A program made the translations under genes and the position numbers. Of a stretch of DNA of 64,000 bases, positions 48,201-60,184 are shown one piece after another. The notes beneath the pieces are model-generated. The model searched no databases and had not been told where the DNA came from. It was given only the letters and a program-made list of their open reading frames with translations. The stretch is from Taeniopygia guttata (taxonomy: Eukaryota; Chordata; Aves; Passeriformes; Estrildidae), in assembly GCF_048771995.1 (NCBI RefSeq), contig NC_133026.1, positions 116,765,501-116,829,500 of the forward strand. The letters run 5' to 3'. Each line of letters opens with the position of its first letter. Position 1 is the stretch's first letter.

Positions 48201-51200
48201 GTGCCACAGCAAAATAGCAGCACGTTTAACCACCCAAGCAATGCGGTCACATCCTATCGGCGGACATCCTCCCAGAAAGCGTGGCAGTCCCTGCCCGCTG
48301 CCGGATCTCAAATGACAATTGGGCAGCATATCTTATGCAGAAGTTAATCACAATAATGGAGCACAAAGTGTGGCTTAGCGGTCAGATCGTAAATGACAAA
48401 TCTGTTTTACCTTCCAGTACCAGTTATGTGTGGAAGGCGAGCTTGGCTCTCGCTCTGAGCGATCATGCCGATAATCATTAGATGACAAAAGTAATGAGTC
48501 ACATTATGATCAACAAAGGAGAATGGAGCTTATATGGCTTTGCAAGCTCACATTAAAAAAATAGACAGTCAGCTTTCCACAAATGCCAGAGCTATACATT
48601 GAGAGGAATGACAACTGCACAATAAAACTGCAGCCTTTACTTGCAGTTGTCATAGTTCAGCAGACACCAGCCATCGCCGCTGACAGACCAGCTGGGTAGC
48701 TTGGGAGGCCTTCCATTCTGCACCGTGAGGTACAGTAAATTATCCAGCACGGTAGAGCAACATCTGTTTCTGTGCTTGTGCCGAACAAACAAGGCAATTT
48801 AAAGCATACCAAGGGATAACCAAGCAGCAAATGAACATGACCCTCATTTTTTTCCCCCCTTCTTACACACATGAGATGCTAAACTTCACTGTGCAAGCGC
48901 TACATAAAGAAGCCAGGCTGTTGTTTGATAAGGTGTTGTCAGAGAGATTTTACATCTTTTCTAGAGAGAGAAGGAGGGGGAAGACAGAGATATATCTCAT
49001 AGTATTGTTATTCTTAGAATCCTCCCACTTCTCTCTTCATTTCTCTTATACTAAAGCTAGCACTTAGCTTCCAATTCATTCTAGACTTTTTTTTTAAAAA
49101 AACTGTTTCAATATACTTATAAATATTCAGTCTTTAAACCCTAATTTGCTATACTTAGTTCACATGCCTTCAAGCATTTGTCTTCCAATTTCCACTGAAT
49201 AAATGCGTACTAATGAGAAATAGAGCAAGCTGCTGAGGCAAAGCTGGGTGACTTGAGCCTGGCCTGCCACCAGCTTGTGATAGGCAGGCAAATTGAGTTA
49301 AAATGAAAAGTCTTGTCAGCTGAAATACAACATGGTAGCCAAACAGCAAGCTGTCAATCATCCAGCCAAAACAAGGGACTGCAGGTAATAAAAGGTCATT
49401 GCGAATCATAAGTGCATTTGGCTTTCATAGGCAAGTTAATTTTAATTAAACATGATCTCTATCTGTAAATGTTTTATAAAACTTATTGTGCAGTAATAGA
49501 TTGTTAATTTTACACTAACACAGAGCAGGTAATGGGGTGCAATAATTATTAGAGTGTATTGTAGGAAAAAAGCTATTGAGTATGCAAATATTTGGGGGGG
49601 TCATTTACCCACAGGCATCAGGGTGTGCCAACACAAACGATAATCTGAAACAAGTATATTTGCATCTTACTCAGAACTAAATGGTACTGCTCAGCCCATT
49701 CCAGAAAAATATATTTATTCCTTTCAATTCAACCACTGATTTTAATGCTTAGCATTTGTGTTATGACTACACACTCTGTATTAGCTCTTTTTGGTTTCCT
49801 ACCCTTTCTTGTGTACAAAACAATTTTTCAAGCTGTGCTCTTTTTGCAGGAATATCTGGGATTCAGCAATGACCTGGGGCAAGAATACTTCACCATATAA
49901 ATGAATGGACTAATATTAAATAAACGAACTGACTAAACATGCCTAGCATTACACATGCACTAAGTACATCTCTGATTTACCCTCGGCATTTCCATTATAG
50001 CCAGTTTAACTGACAGACCATTTTCATGTGTCCTTTACCATATTAGAGCTCTGCTGTGAGCCATAATGTCTAATAATCTATGTTACTCTGTGCACACAAA
50101 TACACACGTTTGGATTTTGGGTCTGTACTGTGTTATGCAGAAAATACAAAGGGTGCTGCCCCAGAAATACCATCAGAAGAAGATAATCAGGGCTGAAATT
50201 TGCTAGTTTGATTTTGGGTTGAATGTGTTTTGCATTTTGGTTTTGTTTGTTTGGTTTGGTTTTTTTTTTTTTTAATAATAAAATAATCATGTACCTGAGC
50301 TTAGAATTTAGAAGTAAATCAGGCCATGTTGTTCCCTAGACCAAACAATCTGACCATAATAACAATGCTCTTCCAGAGAAAGACTTTTAGCAATTTGTGC
50401 TCTTCCAGAGAAAGACTCTTAGCAATTTGTGCTTCTTCTCCGTAGCATGAAGAATCAAAAAGGCTCTTGTTACAGCAGGCCAAAAAGAGGACGGAGAATC
50501 AGAGCACTTAAAACAGGAGAATGAGATGACAAGGTGATGAACATGCAAGCATCCCACCTGGTCTGTCTCATTTGAGAGCAGGGACACAATCCCAGTTTCC
50601 TACGCTCCGGGTTTGTACAGAGGGAATGGAAAGAGGAAAAGCTCAGTCTTGGAGGTTTGGGGTCAGCGGCCTTCCTGCAAGAGGGGAGGTCTTGGCGTGC
50701 AAGCAGTGCAATTTGGAACCTCTGTCCATCCTACACATTTATTAACAAAACATCCCTTTCCATTGAAGCATGACTCTTAATTCTCTCATGGTACAGATTT
50801 TTTTCTATATTATTATTTTATGGGACAGTATCCAGCCCTTTATGACTTAAGTGCCAGAAGAATTGAAATCTAGCTTCTGTTCATATCACATTATGTTTAA
50901 CATGATTATGGAATTTAACAAAAGTGTTACAAGAATACTACAAAGTAGGATGTGGCACTTCCCTCTCAACACATAAATCAAATGCTACCAAGGTACTTCA
51001 AGATTTCAAGAAGCAGAAGAATGACACAGTTAATGTTTTTAAACTGTTCATACTGTTTTGCACCAGATGGTTTTAGTGAACTACATGGTTTTAATTTCCT
51101 TATTCCTACACTTTTAGGGAGCCTTCCCCCTCCCCCCCCCCCCCCCGCCTTTTTTTTTCACTGGCCATTCCCATCTCAGTCTATAAATATAAACTAAGTC

Positions 51201-54200
51201 CTCTTTTGATCTTCTTGATGCTTGGTAACTTATTTATTGGTGTATGCTAGCTCTGATGTGAAGTAGTGTTACTTGTGCTCCTTAGAAGTCCATTAAATGC
51301 TTAGAAAGTCATATTACTCACCAGAATTGTCATCCAATACCGCCTCTACTTCAAAAACATTCTCTATTGGTTAGAGATAAATCTGCATCAAAACAGCCAT
51401 GACTCCGGATATAACCAACTTAGTAGACTCACGATATGCAAGATTAATATTAATGCTCTAACACAAAGGAAATGGATTGGACTCAATTTTATATTTGTAG
51501 TAATCAAATCAAGTTTGCATACAGATTCTTGAAATGTGCCACATCGGATGATCTTGGAGAATGGCAGCTATTACAAGGATCCAAACCAGGCACAGAATGC
51601 ACTGCTCCACCATCATCCCTTGACACAGCTTTGTTTAAGAGTGGAGCATCAATTCAGGTCATGAGCTACCAAGATCTATGGACATGAGCTTGTTTTGAAC
51701 AGAGGATTGGTTTTGATATTTAAAAACAGACGATTATTTAACCTTTAATCTTTTATTCAGCTGTTGTCTGGCCTTGTAACACTACTTGTGGAGACTCACA
51801 GATGATTAAAAGTTAGGTACCTACCTGCTACACTGTCTTTGATCTCTTGGGTTATTTTCACCATTTCTCTTGCCAGTCTATGCACTACCAAATGAAGTGA
51901 AACCAAGAGTTGAAGCTCTACATCTCCTGATTCAAACAACTTTCAATGACCATTGGCATGGGTCTCCCTCTGAACCCTGGATCCAGAACTGGAAGATATG
52001 TAGCTCCCTTAAAACTCCCTCTTTTGAATAAAGTACTTAAAACACCATTTATCCTCTGCAAATTTTTATCTTCTTATATTTTATTTGGAGGCATTGCTCA
52101 ACAGAAGCCTGCTTTAGAAGCTTTTTTTGTTTTGTTAAAGAGAGAAGAAAGAAAGAAATTGCTTGCAGATAAAATACATTTGCAGTTTAAATACACAATC
52201 CCACTTTAATTTCAGAAAAGGGTCTTTCTTGGCAGTACCATACAGAAGTATTTGAAATGCATTAACACTTCGGCAGATGCTCAGAATCAAACAACTTAAT
52301 AGGCATCAACTTTTTTTCAAATAATTGCAAAGCTTCGATTTAGCCTTTTGCATACCTTGCATAGTTAATTACCTAGGCTTTAATGTTTACATGCAATGAG
52401 AGTATCTACAGCTATAAACTACATAATTTATAATTGATGTAAATGGGTGTTATTATGTCAATTAGGCAGCTGTGTCCTCCACCTTCTCAGTAAACAGAAA
52501 TGAGTGATAAACCGAGTTTGCCGGGAGAGCCCCTCTCCTCTTCCTAACAGATAAAAATAAATTACCTAGGTAGACCAGGTTGTCCAATTGTTCTCTGGTG
52601 AGGTGGATGTTATATGTGGGCCCTCTCTTTTGACCTGTTGACTGCAGCAAATGGTCAATCTCGTCACGCACCGCTGCAAGAGCTTCTGGGTGCCGCAGAA
52701 GATAATACATGGCCCAGAATGTAGCTGGAATCGTGTTTCCCACAGAGGCCCACAGGAAGGCAAAATGATGTGCTGGGAGAAAATAAGTGAAAAGGAAGAT
52801 TAATAGCGTTTATTACACTGATTAGATTTGCAGTGTGCTAATTAAAAGATGTTAGGACACAGACCCAGCCAAGGATCAGTGAATGCTAATGAGGACCAAT
52901 AGGCTTCTGAAGTCTAATTTTCTGCTTAATGAGAATAGTTTGAAATGTAATGTCGGGGGGGTGGGGGGAATAAGGGGAGGAAATGCAGCTCAGTTATAAT
53001 CTTTCTCATTATCACCATTAAGTATCTTGTTTTACCACCTCAGCACAAAAAAAAAAATCAATTATCATAGAGGGTTGTTTCAGAGTAAAACATTTTATCA
53101 TTAGCCAATTAGAAAGAACATAAAAAAATTTCAAGGTCGCCATTTTGCCTTTTTATTTCAAAGGTCTATAGTAAATTATTTTATTTTAGACAAGCAATCA
53201 TTCATAAGTTTCCTACCTGCTTTGTCATAATCTCCAAGCAGCTCATATTTCTCAAATATATCTTGTCTGGCTTGGACCACTTTTGACCCTCCCAGCCATT
53301 TTGTCATGTTCTGAAGTAAAAAATGATGTATAAGCTCCTTCCGAACCTTCTTGGTAGCTCCTAGCAACTCAATTGGTATGTTTGCAGCTAAATAGGGAAA
53401 GCTGGCATCAAACTTGATAAATTTGTCTCTGATTTCACTAATAACTTTGTGGCCATCTGCAGCAGGAACTCTTCCATATAGTGTTACAAAACTGGCTTCA
53501 AACATTACAGAGCAGCAGAATTTGTACATTTTTTCTGTTTCCCAATCTGTTGCTTGTGAGCATTTCCATTCAAATATATCCTGGAGATTTTTCATCATGT
53601 GGTCAGAAATGATATCCAAAGGCTTGCCTTGTAGATACTGGTAGATTCTGTGCAGGTTTTCCTTGAGTTCAGGGAATTTTCCTTTTGACAAGGCTGGGTA
53701 GTCAAAAGTTTTGGATGCCATTTTATTAGCGAATTCATGAAATTCAAGTTGCTTACTATTTCGGATGACATAGACATATTGAAATGGGTCCATGATAAAG
53801 GTAATATATCTACCTGAATAGAAGAACAGAAAATAATTAGTGAGACGTGCACTTTTATAAAATCTGGTGACACTTCCAGAAGCAATAACTGAAAATAAGC
53901 TAAAGTCTTAAAAAGTGAAAAAAACGCGCAGAAAAAAAACCCCTAAAGCAAAGATATGTGAATAAATCTGCAAAGGAAAAAAAAAAACAAAGAAAATAAA
54001 GGAAAACAAATATTATATAGATTTTCTTTGTCAGGATGCAGATTCCACCAGTATACACTTTGCAGGCACTTCTAAAATCCTTGTGAAGCCATTTCCATGT
54101 AGACAGATCTACTGTTTGTGCCAACAGTTGTGTGTGATCTCTTCAAATGTGGTGCTCTGAAATAAATAATTTTCTACTCAGGTCTAATTCATGAAAATAC

Positions 54201-57200
54201 AGTGTGGAGTCATAGCAACATTTAGAAACTGTAGGCTTTCACTAGCAGAAAGTGAAAAATACACACATTTTCCCTGCACAGAGGACAGTGAATGACAGGG
54301 TCTGGAGTGGAAAACATGCCACCTAGGCAGCTTTTTCCAAGCAGATGACACAGGAACTCATAATCTGTCAGTTACAGCTTTAACTGCTCGCTGCAAACCC
54401 CCAACATTTAAAGCTTTTCTCACATCTGGCTCTTCTTCCCTGAAGCTTTGCTAACTCTTTGTTAAGAATGTGCTTAGTATCCATAACATGACTACCTAAG
54501 TCTATGACTGTGAAGGAGCAGTCTATGATGTAGCAGGCACGATTTTTAGTATGGGCCCCACTTTGGGATACACACTGTCCCAGTGCTAGGATCCATTGTG
54601 TCAGAGTGCACCACCAATTTCCTACCCTTCCCAGGGTCCTTAATGTGGTGACACAGTGATACCTTCAGCTCCTTGTACAGAGGGATAGGCTTGCATCCAG
54701 GTAAATGCTTTTTCAAATTGTCCACGCCAGGTATGTCCTGCAATTTCTCCCTAAAGTCAACTGCTGAAGAAAAGCATTTGGAGGAATTGCCACGAATCAA
54801 AATGCTAACACTCCCAAAGATCAATTCAATCTTAGCTCTTTATAGATGGTTCTAAATTTAGACTTCCTGATTCTTACCTTGAATGAAGAGGTGCATTAGG
54901 GAAAAAGGGTACCTATGAAATATCCCAGTCACAAACTCAGGGAAAGAGCAAAGCTTCCTGCACTTACAGTCTAATTCTGTCTCACTAAGGGGACAAATTT
55001 CCTTTGATTTTAATGGGAACACTACATGCTTAACTGTGGACCAAATTTGGCTCTGTGACAGATGTCCAGAGATAAAGTAGTCACTACCACTAAAAATGTC
55101 AAGTATCCATGGTTACGATATAGTGATATCTGAATTATCATAGTTATTTCATATTCTGACTTATATACACACACAGTGTTCTATGGTATCTGGGTACACT
55201 CTGGGCTTCCTCTACAATTACCAGCTTCCATAATTCCCCTCCCAATTACAACAACTGCAACCCCAGTGAACTAGTAAGGAAATGTAAAGGATATAACAAG
55301 ACAGAATTTGAACCCTTTTTCTTTTTTGCCAACAGTGTATGAATCATGGATTTTGTTTTACTGTAACATAATCAACCACAGCTGTAAATTTAATTTTAAA
55401 GAATAAGTATATTAAAAAACCAGCATGAAAGAGAGATCCTGAATTCTCTGTCCCCTTTTTTGACCTTCTCTGACTACAAAGGCTAACAGGAATTTTTAGT
55501 CTTGACTTGACTTTAGTCTTGGAGGATCTTTGTTAAGAGTCCTAGAATTACCGTTTCTTTCCAGCTTTCACCTACTTTCATGCTCTTTATTGAGGCTACC
55601 ATCTTTGTGATCAAAGCTTGGAAAGAATGTCCACTGGAGCAATTTTTAATAAATAGATTTGGAGTGTTATTAACCCTAAAGATGAAAGCTGGCTTCTTAA
55701 CTTTGCATTTACAGGGTAAACAATTTAAGTTAAGATTTTTAATTAATATTAATTTAAACCATCTGTCCACCATCTGCTTATTTCTGATGCAAAATATGAG
55801 TTTCTTTGTGATCTTTAATCAGACACTTAGCAAACGCACATCAATTCTTATCATTTTTAAGTAAGAAAATGATTTTCAGCAAATGAGTTTTCAGACAAAC
55901 AATTTTAGTAATAATTTCAAATCAAAACTCACTCACCACTAGCACATACTTTGAAAAAAAAGTCCTTGAGCAAAAGAATATTACAGATCCTGGTTTTATT
56001 ATTCTCATCAGGTTCCTGGTAGCAAAAAGTAAGTATGTAACAAAATCTAATTCATTCTGTAGAATCAATTCAGGCTCCAGACCACATCACTGTAAGTCAA
56101 CAACATATTTGAACACTTAAACCAAAAGATTTCTTGTTGCTACATTTAGTAAGGGTCTAGATAATCAGAAAAGTGGAACCCCCCTATAACAAAGGCAGCT
56201 TGTTTATGTATGCCATCGAGAATCTAATTTTAGATCTGTTAATTAGCAAACTACTAAAACCTAGGGCTAATAAATGGCAGTTAGAAAGCTGAGAGAGTGG
56301 GTATGGGAACCTTAACAATTAAAGTCATCCTTGCACACAGATGCATTACATGGCTTACCCCAGTCTTCTCCATACAGGAACAGATTGTTAATTACAAAAT
56401 CATGTCCCAACACCTCCTCTACACCCTGAACAGCAAACATCCAAAGTGGAACAAACTTTCTCACCTCAAGTAATGATTTTAAATTTTTTAAGCACCAATA
56501 TGGTCCTCAGTTTTGCTTTTAAAATCCTGCCCTTGTACCCAGTGATGTTTCTTCCAATTATTGTCCCTGGTAGTGTCAGAGGCCAATAAATTAAAACCTT
56601 TCATAAAATTTTCAGTCATTATTTGGTATTTTAAAATGCAGCTTCCCCCTCTACTCCCATGTCTTTCCATTGCAGCTAATGTCAAGACAACTTTGGAAAG
56701 TAACCTTTTCTAAAATCAATCCAAAATCATGAGTTTCCATCAAAGTACTAAAAAAGGTAATGCCAAATCAGCCAAAAATGGAGGCATACTACAATCTCCA
56801 CAAATCAGGTAGCCTTAAATATTGAAGGTATTTATATAGAAACCACTAGAGTCTTTCCCTGTTAGTTTGTAAAAAAAGCCTTCAACACCAAAAATTAATT
56901 AGACATGTCACACTCCAATTCACAATAGTTTGAGTCACTGAGCTATTTTATTTAATACAGTAAAAAACAAGTCAAAACAAGAGATCCTTGTTTCTGCAAA
57001 AAGCCTTCTGATTTTTTATTTTTAACGGCTACAGAGAATTCATACTTCACTATCTAATTCTTCAGTCTGCATTACACCCATGCTGCAAATATATTGCCTG
57101 GTTATCTCCATTTAGTTTCTGTGATCTCCTAGAAATAGAAGATTGATGTGGAAAATATGAAAATTGTCAACTTTGGTAAATCTGAGTGCAGAAGTCAGTA

Positions 57201-60184
57201 TTTGTATGATAGTTAAGAAATTACACTAATAATGCATTCTGGAGCTTTTTAATGTTAATGATGAAAGACAAGCATTTCAGATGGCATCTAATGATGGATG
57301 TTATTTCGGTAATGCTTGGAGCAGGCTTCAGCTTGGAAAGGAGTTAATGCAAATTACCTTTTGCCTACAAGAGAAAAATGTGATATGATACTGTAGGTGT
57401 ATCATGCTTTAAAGAAAAGAATGACTTAGCAGCAGTATTTGAAAAGGCAAATGTGCTTAGTAAAAACCACAAGGATTATTTTATTAAAGGTGAGTTAGTC
57501 TCAGAGAGAATGTTGAAGGGTTCATTATCACTCCTATCAACTTGAGAGGAAAAGGACACAAAGTTTAATCCCAAGAAACAATGACAAAACAGTTTCAAGC
57601 TCTTTAAGTTCTTACCTAGCTGTCTGCCTATGCTGCTGACTCTTTAAGAAGCAGAAGGGCTTGGAAAGTATGATCATCTCACGCCATAGACTCTCTCTCT
57701 CTTTCCCTCCTTATTCTTTTCTTTTCTGATTTTTTTTTTTTTCCCCCAAGACTATTGGATTTACGTAATCGTCCTCTTATTAGGGAGATTCTGCTGAACT
57801 GCTGACAATGATGTACAGTGGTGCTGCGCTGGCATGACGTTTGGGGAAAACGATTCTGCTGCACCACCACACAAAACCAATTAGAGAACTATTTTCTGCG
57901 ACAGGTCAGGAATTTACATTGTTTCTCATAGAAAGATGTGCTTTTTAATTTCTTTATTAAGATGACATCCATGTCCCTTGCGACTTTTAGGGATGACAAT
58001 CATTTGCCCATCACATGGGAAAGTACAATCAGCAAAATCGCATTACCAGTACGGGGCAACGCCAGAAACTCCAAGCATCGTTCCACATTTTCCAAATGAA
58101 CTAGTTTGAGAACCAATAATTAGAACAATATATATTGATAGAATTTTCTGACAGGACCTTTAGACATCCACTAGGGGGGTAAAGTAATGATAGTCCAGAT
58201 ACAGCTGGCTACACTATGGTTGCCGAGCACAGAAACATCATCTTTGTCAAATCAGTAAGACACAGAGAAATCCTATATGCCTTCGGATCAGGACACGATA
58301 GGAGACACTAACTAGCTTTGGTTTCTTCCCTGACTTGAGGATGACAAACTATTTCTCCTTAGTGAAGTCCTGATGGTCAGCAATTTTGTACCAAAAAAGA
58401 GAACTTAAAGTGCTGTCTCTGTTAAGAAGAATTCACAAAATCAAACATTTCCCTGCACAAGACAGAAATTATATCTAGAACTAACTCTATTTACCTCAGT
58501 CTTTATCAAGGGAGGCTTGGCTCAAAACACTTGAACATAGGGGATTATCGGAGATAGATTTTGGCTTGTTGTGGAAATAGAACTTCTGTAACTAAATTAT
58601 GCTCATGGACTGCTTAAACACAAACTTTTAAACACAGTCTTGCATAAAATAATAAAGAGACAAAAGAATAAATATTTGATTAAACACTTTTAAGATTCTG
58701 AAGTATGACGGTATCCAGTTTTATGAATGTACTAATATCTGAATTTTAGCTATTAATTGGTATTTGTAAAAAGCCAAAACTGTATTTTAGTGTGAATTCA
58801 AATTAACAATAAAAAGGAATGTATTTCAACAAGAGTTGGTGTTGTACTGTGCCAAATTCACTTTCAAGTTGCAAAAGATCTGATCATACTAGTTTCCAAA
58901 AAAAAAACCTGAATACAATTTTTAAAAAATCACATATTTAATACAGTAAAATTCTCTTCCAAAGGAACAAAAGGACAAATTTTTAAAAGGAGGAAAAATT
59001 TTATTAATTAAACACACGGATTGCAATTAAATTAATTGACTTTTTAAAAAAAATATTTTCATTTCAAAATATTGCTTCAATGGGAACATAAAGCTAAAGC
59101 TACTCCCCTAGAATTAAAAAGAAAACTTTATACTTTACACTTAACATTTTTGTTTCAAACTCCCTAAAACTACAGAAGTAACTAAAAATTATATAGAATA
59201 AGTTGATAATTTGAACAAGGATATCAGCATGTAAAGGCACAGAAGATGATTATAACCATCTATATTAATAAGAGCTTGCCTTTCTGAACACAAGAAAATA
59301 CTGGATTTTAAACTGACTTTAGTAAAAAGTATCTGTCTATAGATAGATGTAAATTTATATATTTAACTTCCATTCAGGATTTTAGTGTTTTTCTATGTTT
59401 TTCTTCCACAGCTAAGTGCCTGTGTGAAATCACTCAAATGTTTGTATTCAATCTGGCTTAGTAATACAGTTATAAATACAGGAAACAGCAAGGTTATATC
59501 ATACTTTATTATATTGTTATTTTCAGCAAGCATGATCAGAGTAAGAGGCTGGCAACGGGAAGTTTCTGTGTTCCAGTCCCGATTGTATCACTGAGTCAAT
59601 GTGTCATTCATTCCCTTGTGTTCCTGTCAACCAGTTGTAAAATGTGTGAGAACAAATTCTGCACTTTTTTTCTTAAGTGTTTTCTAAATTTAATCTGATA
59701 TTTTTCTGTGCAGTGTCAAGATGATGTTAGTTCTCCCTTCTCTAGGAAAAAACCCACCAATACACAATTTAATGTGCTGGCAAAATCTATGTTCATACAG
59801 TACAGTACATACCTACAAAATCTGTCAAAATACATATATACTTAGAGATGTAAATAAATACACACATTGATAGTGATATTTTATAGATAACTATTATGCT
59901 TAAAATATATGTAAATTTGAGGGATTTTTATGGGTCTATGCTACAGAAAATGTTTTGGGTTAAGGAAGATTCTAAACTAAACATTTGGATCATTATTTCC
60001 ATTTCACTGATGGAAAAAATCAAGATGCATACTAAAATATTTCTCACCAGCAATATGTACAGTGAAAATATCTCCAAATTTCTTTTGCTGATCCAGTAAG
60101 AATTTGTAAGCATCTTTTCTAAATATCAGAGCTTTCCCAAGGTAAGGAATCCAGCCATTTATTAGTGGAGGCTCTCCAGTCTTT
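41968..60184 (-). CDS. CYP7B1: CYP7B1 (oxysterol/steroid 7-alpha-hydroxylase), partial, exons 2-6
   Basis: CYP7B1 is an ER-membrane cytochrome P450. It hydroxylates oxysterols (25- and 27-hydroxycholesterol) and neurosteroids such as DHEA at C7, in the alternative bile-acid pathway. Five exons join in frame: 60184-60048, 53813-53217, 52772-52566, 46488-46310 and 42264-41968. They encode 471 residues plus stop without interruption. Splice phases are 1 at the first three junctions and 0 at the last, all with GT/AG ends. The I-helix 'WASVGNTIP' has the CYP7/CYP8-type Asn before Thr (residue 258 of this portion). ExxR is E319-R322 and the heme Cys is C411 in '[10 protein letters not shown]'. With about 40 residues from exon 1 the length would match the family (506 in human). 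Exon 1, with the start codon and signal anchor, is not seen between 60,185 and 64,000. CYP7A1 is excluded by closer recall of CYP7B1 motifs such as 'IPIELLG' and '[20 protein letters not shown]'. Confidence 0.95.
42265..46309 (-). other. CYP7B1: CYP7B1 intron 5
   Basis: A 4.0-kb intron. It contains a poly(A) run at about 44,960-44,977, an A-rich tract near its 5' end (46,174-46,235) and one octamer ATTTGCAT at 45,617. No nested gene is recognised. Confidence 0.8.
46174..46235. repeat. A-rich (A)nC tract, U-rich in CYP7B1 pre-mRNA
   Basis: Low-complexity A/C tract beginning 75 bases into intron 5 downstream of the exon 5 donor. On the transcribed strand it reads as T/G-rich sequence, a type bound by TIA-1-like factors. 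A functional role is inference. Confidence 0.85.
46310..46488 (-). CDS. CYP7B1: CYP7B1 exon 5
   Basis: The 179-base exon lies between acceptor AATCGCAG and donor AAG|GTAAAC. It completes the split Glu codon from exon 4 and encodes the K-helix '[10 protein letters not shown]' with the invariant ExxR pair, then '[20 protein letters not shown]'. It ends in phase 0. Confidence 0.95.
47270..47620. promoter_or_regulatory. CNE-like intronic block with two octamers
   Basis: It contains ATATGCATAATTTGCATAAAT, a paired POU-type arrangement with the octamer ATTTGCAT at 47,342-47,349. A second octamer is at 47,517-47,524, followed by GTAATAATCC. The surrounding DNA is non-repetitive. A possible enhancer of neighbouring BHLHE22, about 17 kb away; this is inferred. 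Confidence 0.35.
48200..48560. promoter_or_regulatory. CNE-like intronic block with retained CpGs
   Basis: Between AT-rich flanks this segment keeps CpGs (CGGCGGACATC, GCTTAGCGGTCAGATCG, CTGAGCGATCATGCCGATAA) and contains a TGAGTCA AP-1-like site near 48,495. It is unrepetitive and non-coding in appearance. Candidate conserved enhancer only. Confidence 0.3.
50366..50429. repeat. 32-bp tandem duplication, one mismatch
   Basis: Two adjacent copies of TGCTCTTCCAGAGAAAGACT plus 12 further bases start at 50,366 and 50,398. They differ by one base (TTTTAG versus TCTTAG). Near-identity indicates a recent event inside CYP7B1 intron 4. Confidence 0.9.
52566..52772 (-). CDS. CYP7B1: CYP7B1 exon 4
   Basis: The 207-base exon lies between acceptor TTCTCCCAG and donor CTAG|GTAATT. 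It encodes the I-helix ('[20 protein letters not shown]'), then '[20 protein letters not shown]' and '[13 protein letters not shown]'. Both ends are phase 1. Confidence 0.95.
   Translation of the reverse strand, partial: HIILPSCGPLWETRFQLHSGPCIIFCGTQKLLQRCVTRLTICCSQQVKREGPHITSTSPENNWTTWST
53217..53813 (-). CDS. CYP7B1: CYP7B1 exon 3
   Basis: The largest exon (597 bases) lies between acceptor CTATTCAG and donor GCAG|GTAGGA. It encodes about 199 residues from '[18 protein letters not shown]' through '[12 protein letters not shown]' and '[16 protein letters not shown]' to '[16 protein letters not shown]'. Intron 3 before exon 4 is only 444 bases. Confidence 0.95.
57240..57360. promoter_or_regulatory. 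CNE-like intronic block with E-box and octamer
   Basis: CAGATGGCATCTAATGATGG (E-box CAGATG at 57,278-57,283) and GTTAATGCAAATTACC (octamer at 57,347-57,354) lie 63 bases apart in non-repetitive DNA. The combination suits a proneural bHLH plus POU enhancer. Inferred from motifs only. Confidence 0.35.
59545..59650 (+). mobile_element. Ancient MIR-like/CORE-SINE fragment
   Basis: The sequence resembles the conserved part of old amniote tRNA-derived SINEs: 'GTGTTCCAGTCCCGATTGTA', then 'CACTGAGTCAATGTGTCATT' and an ending 'CCAGTTGTAAAATG'. The match is partial and diverged. It is not a tRNA gene, because acceptor and anticodon stems are missing. Confidence 0.4.
60048..60184 (-). CDS. CYP7B1: CYP7B1 exon 2 (first exon in the window)
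   Basis: The 137-base exon lies between acceptor TTTTTAACAG and donor GCTG|GTGAGA. It encodes '[20 protein letters not shown]' and '[14 protein letters not shown]', the start of the P450 catalytic domain after the membrane anchor. Its first base is the third position of a codon begun in exon 1. Confidence 0.94.

Larger units (their letters stand above)
46489..52565 (-). other. CYP7B1: CYP7B1 intron 4, with CNE-like segments
   Basis: A 6.1-kb intron. Non-repetitive, CpG-retaining DNA at about 47,000-48,600 and 49,400-49,700 carries four octamer motifs (47,342; 47,517; 49,582; 49,658). A 32-bp tandem duplication lies at 50,366 and a 15-C tract near 51,132-51,146. No coding exon other than those of CYP7B1 is seen. 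Confidence 0.7.
53814..60047 (-). other. CYP7B1: CYP7B1 intron 2
   Basis: A 6.2-kb AT-rich intron. A CNE-like stretch near 57,240-57,360 and an ancient SINE-like fragment near 59,545-59,650 are listed separately. A 92-codon minus-strand frame at 54,546-54,824 has no ATG start and no recognised homology. Confidence 0.75.

Noticed and set aside
54546-54824. 92-codon minus-strand frame in CYP7B1 intron 2 with protein-like composition
   Set aside because: No ATG start, a stop shortly upstream and no family I recognise. A frame of this length is expected by chance in 64 kb.
59530-59600. tRNA-like 'GTTCCAGTCCCG' T-arm resemblance
   Set aside because: No acceptor stem, anticodon arm or box A could be folded around it. 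Better explained as old SINE sequence.
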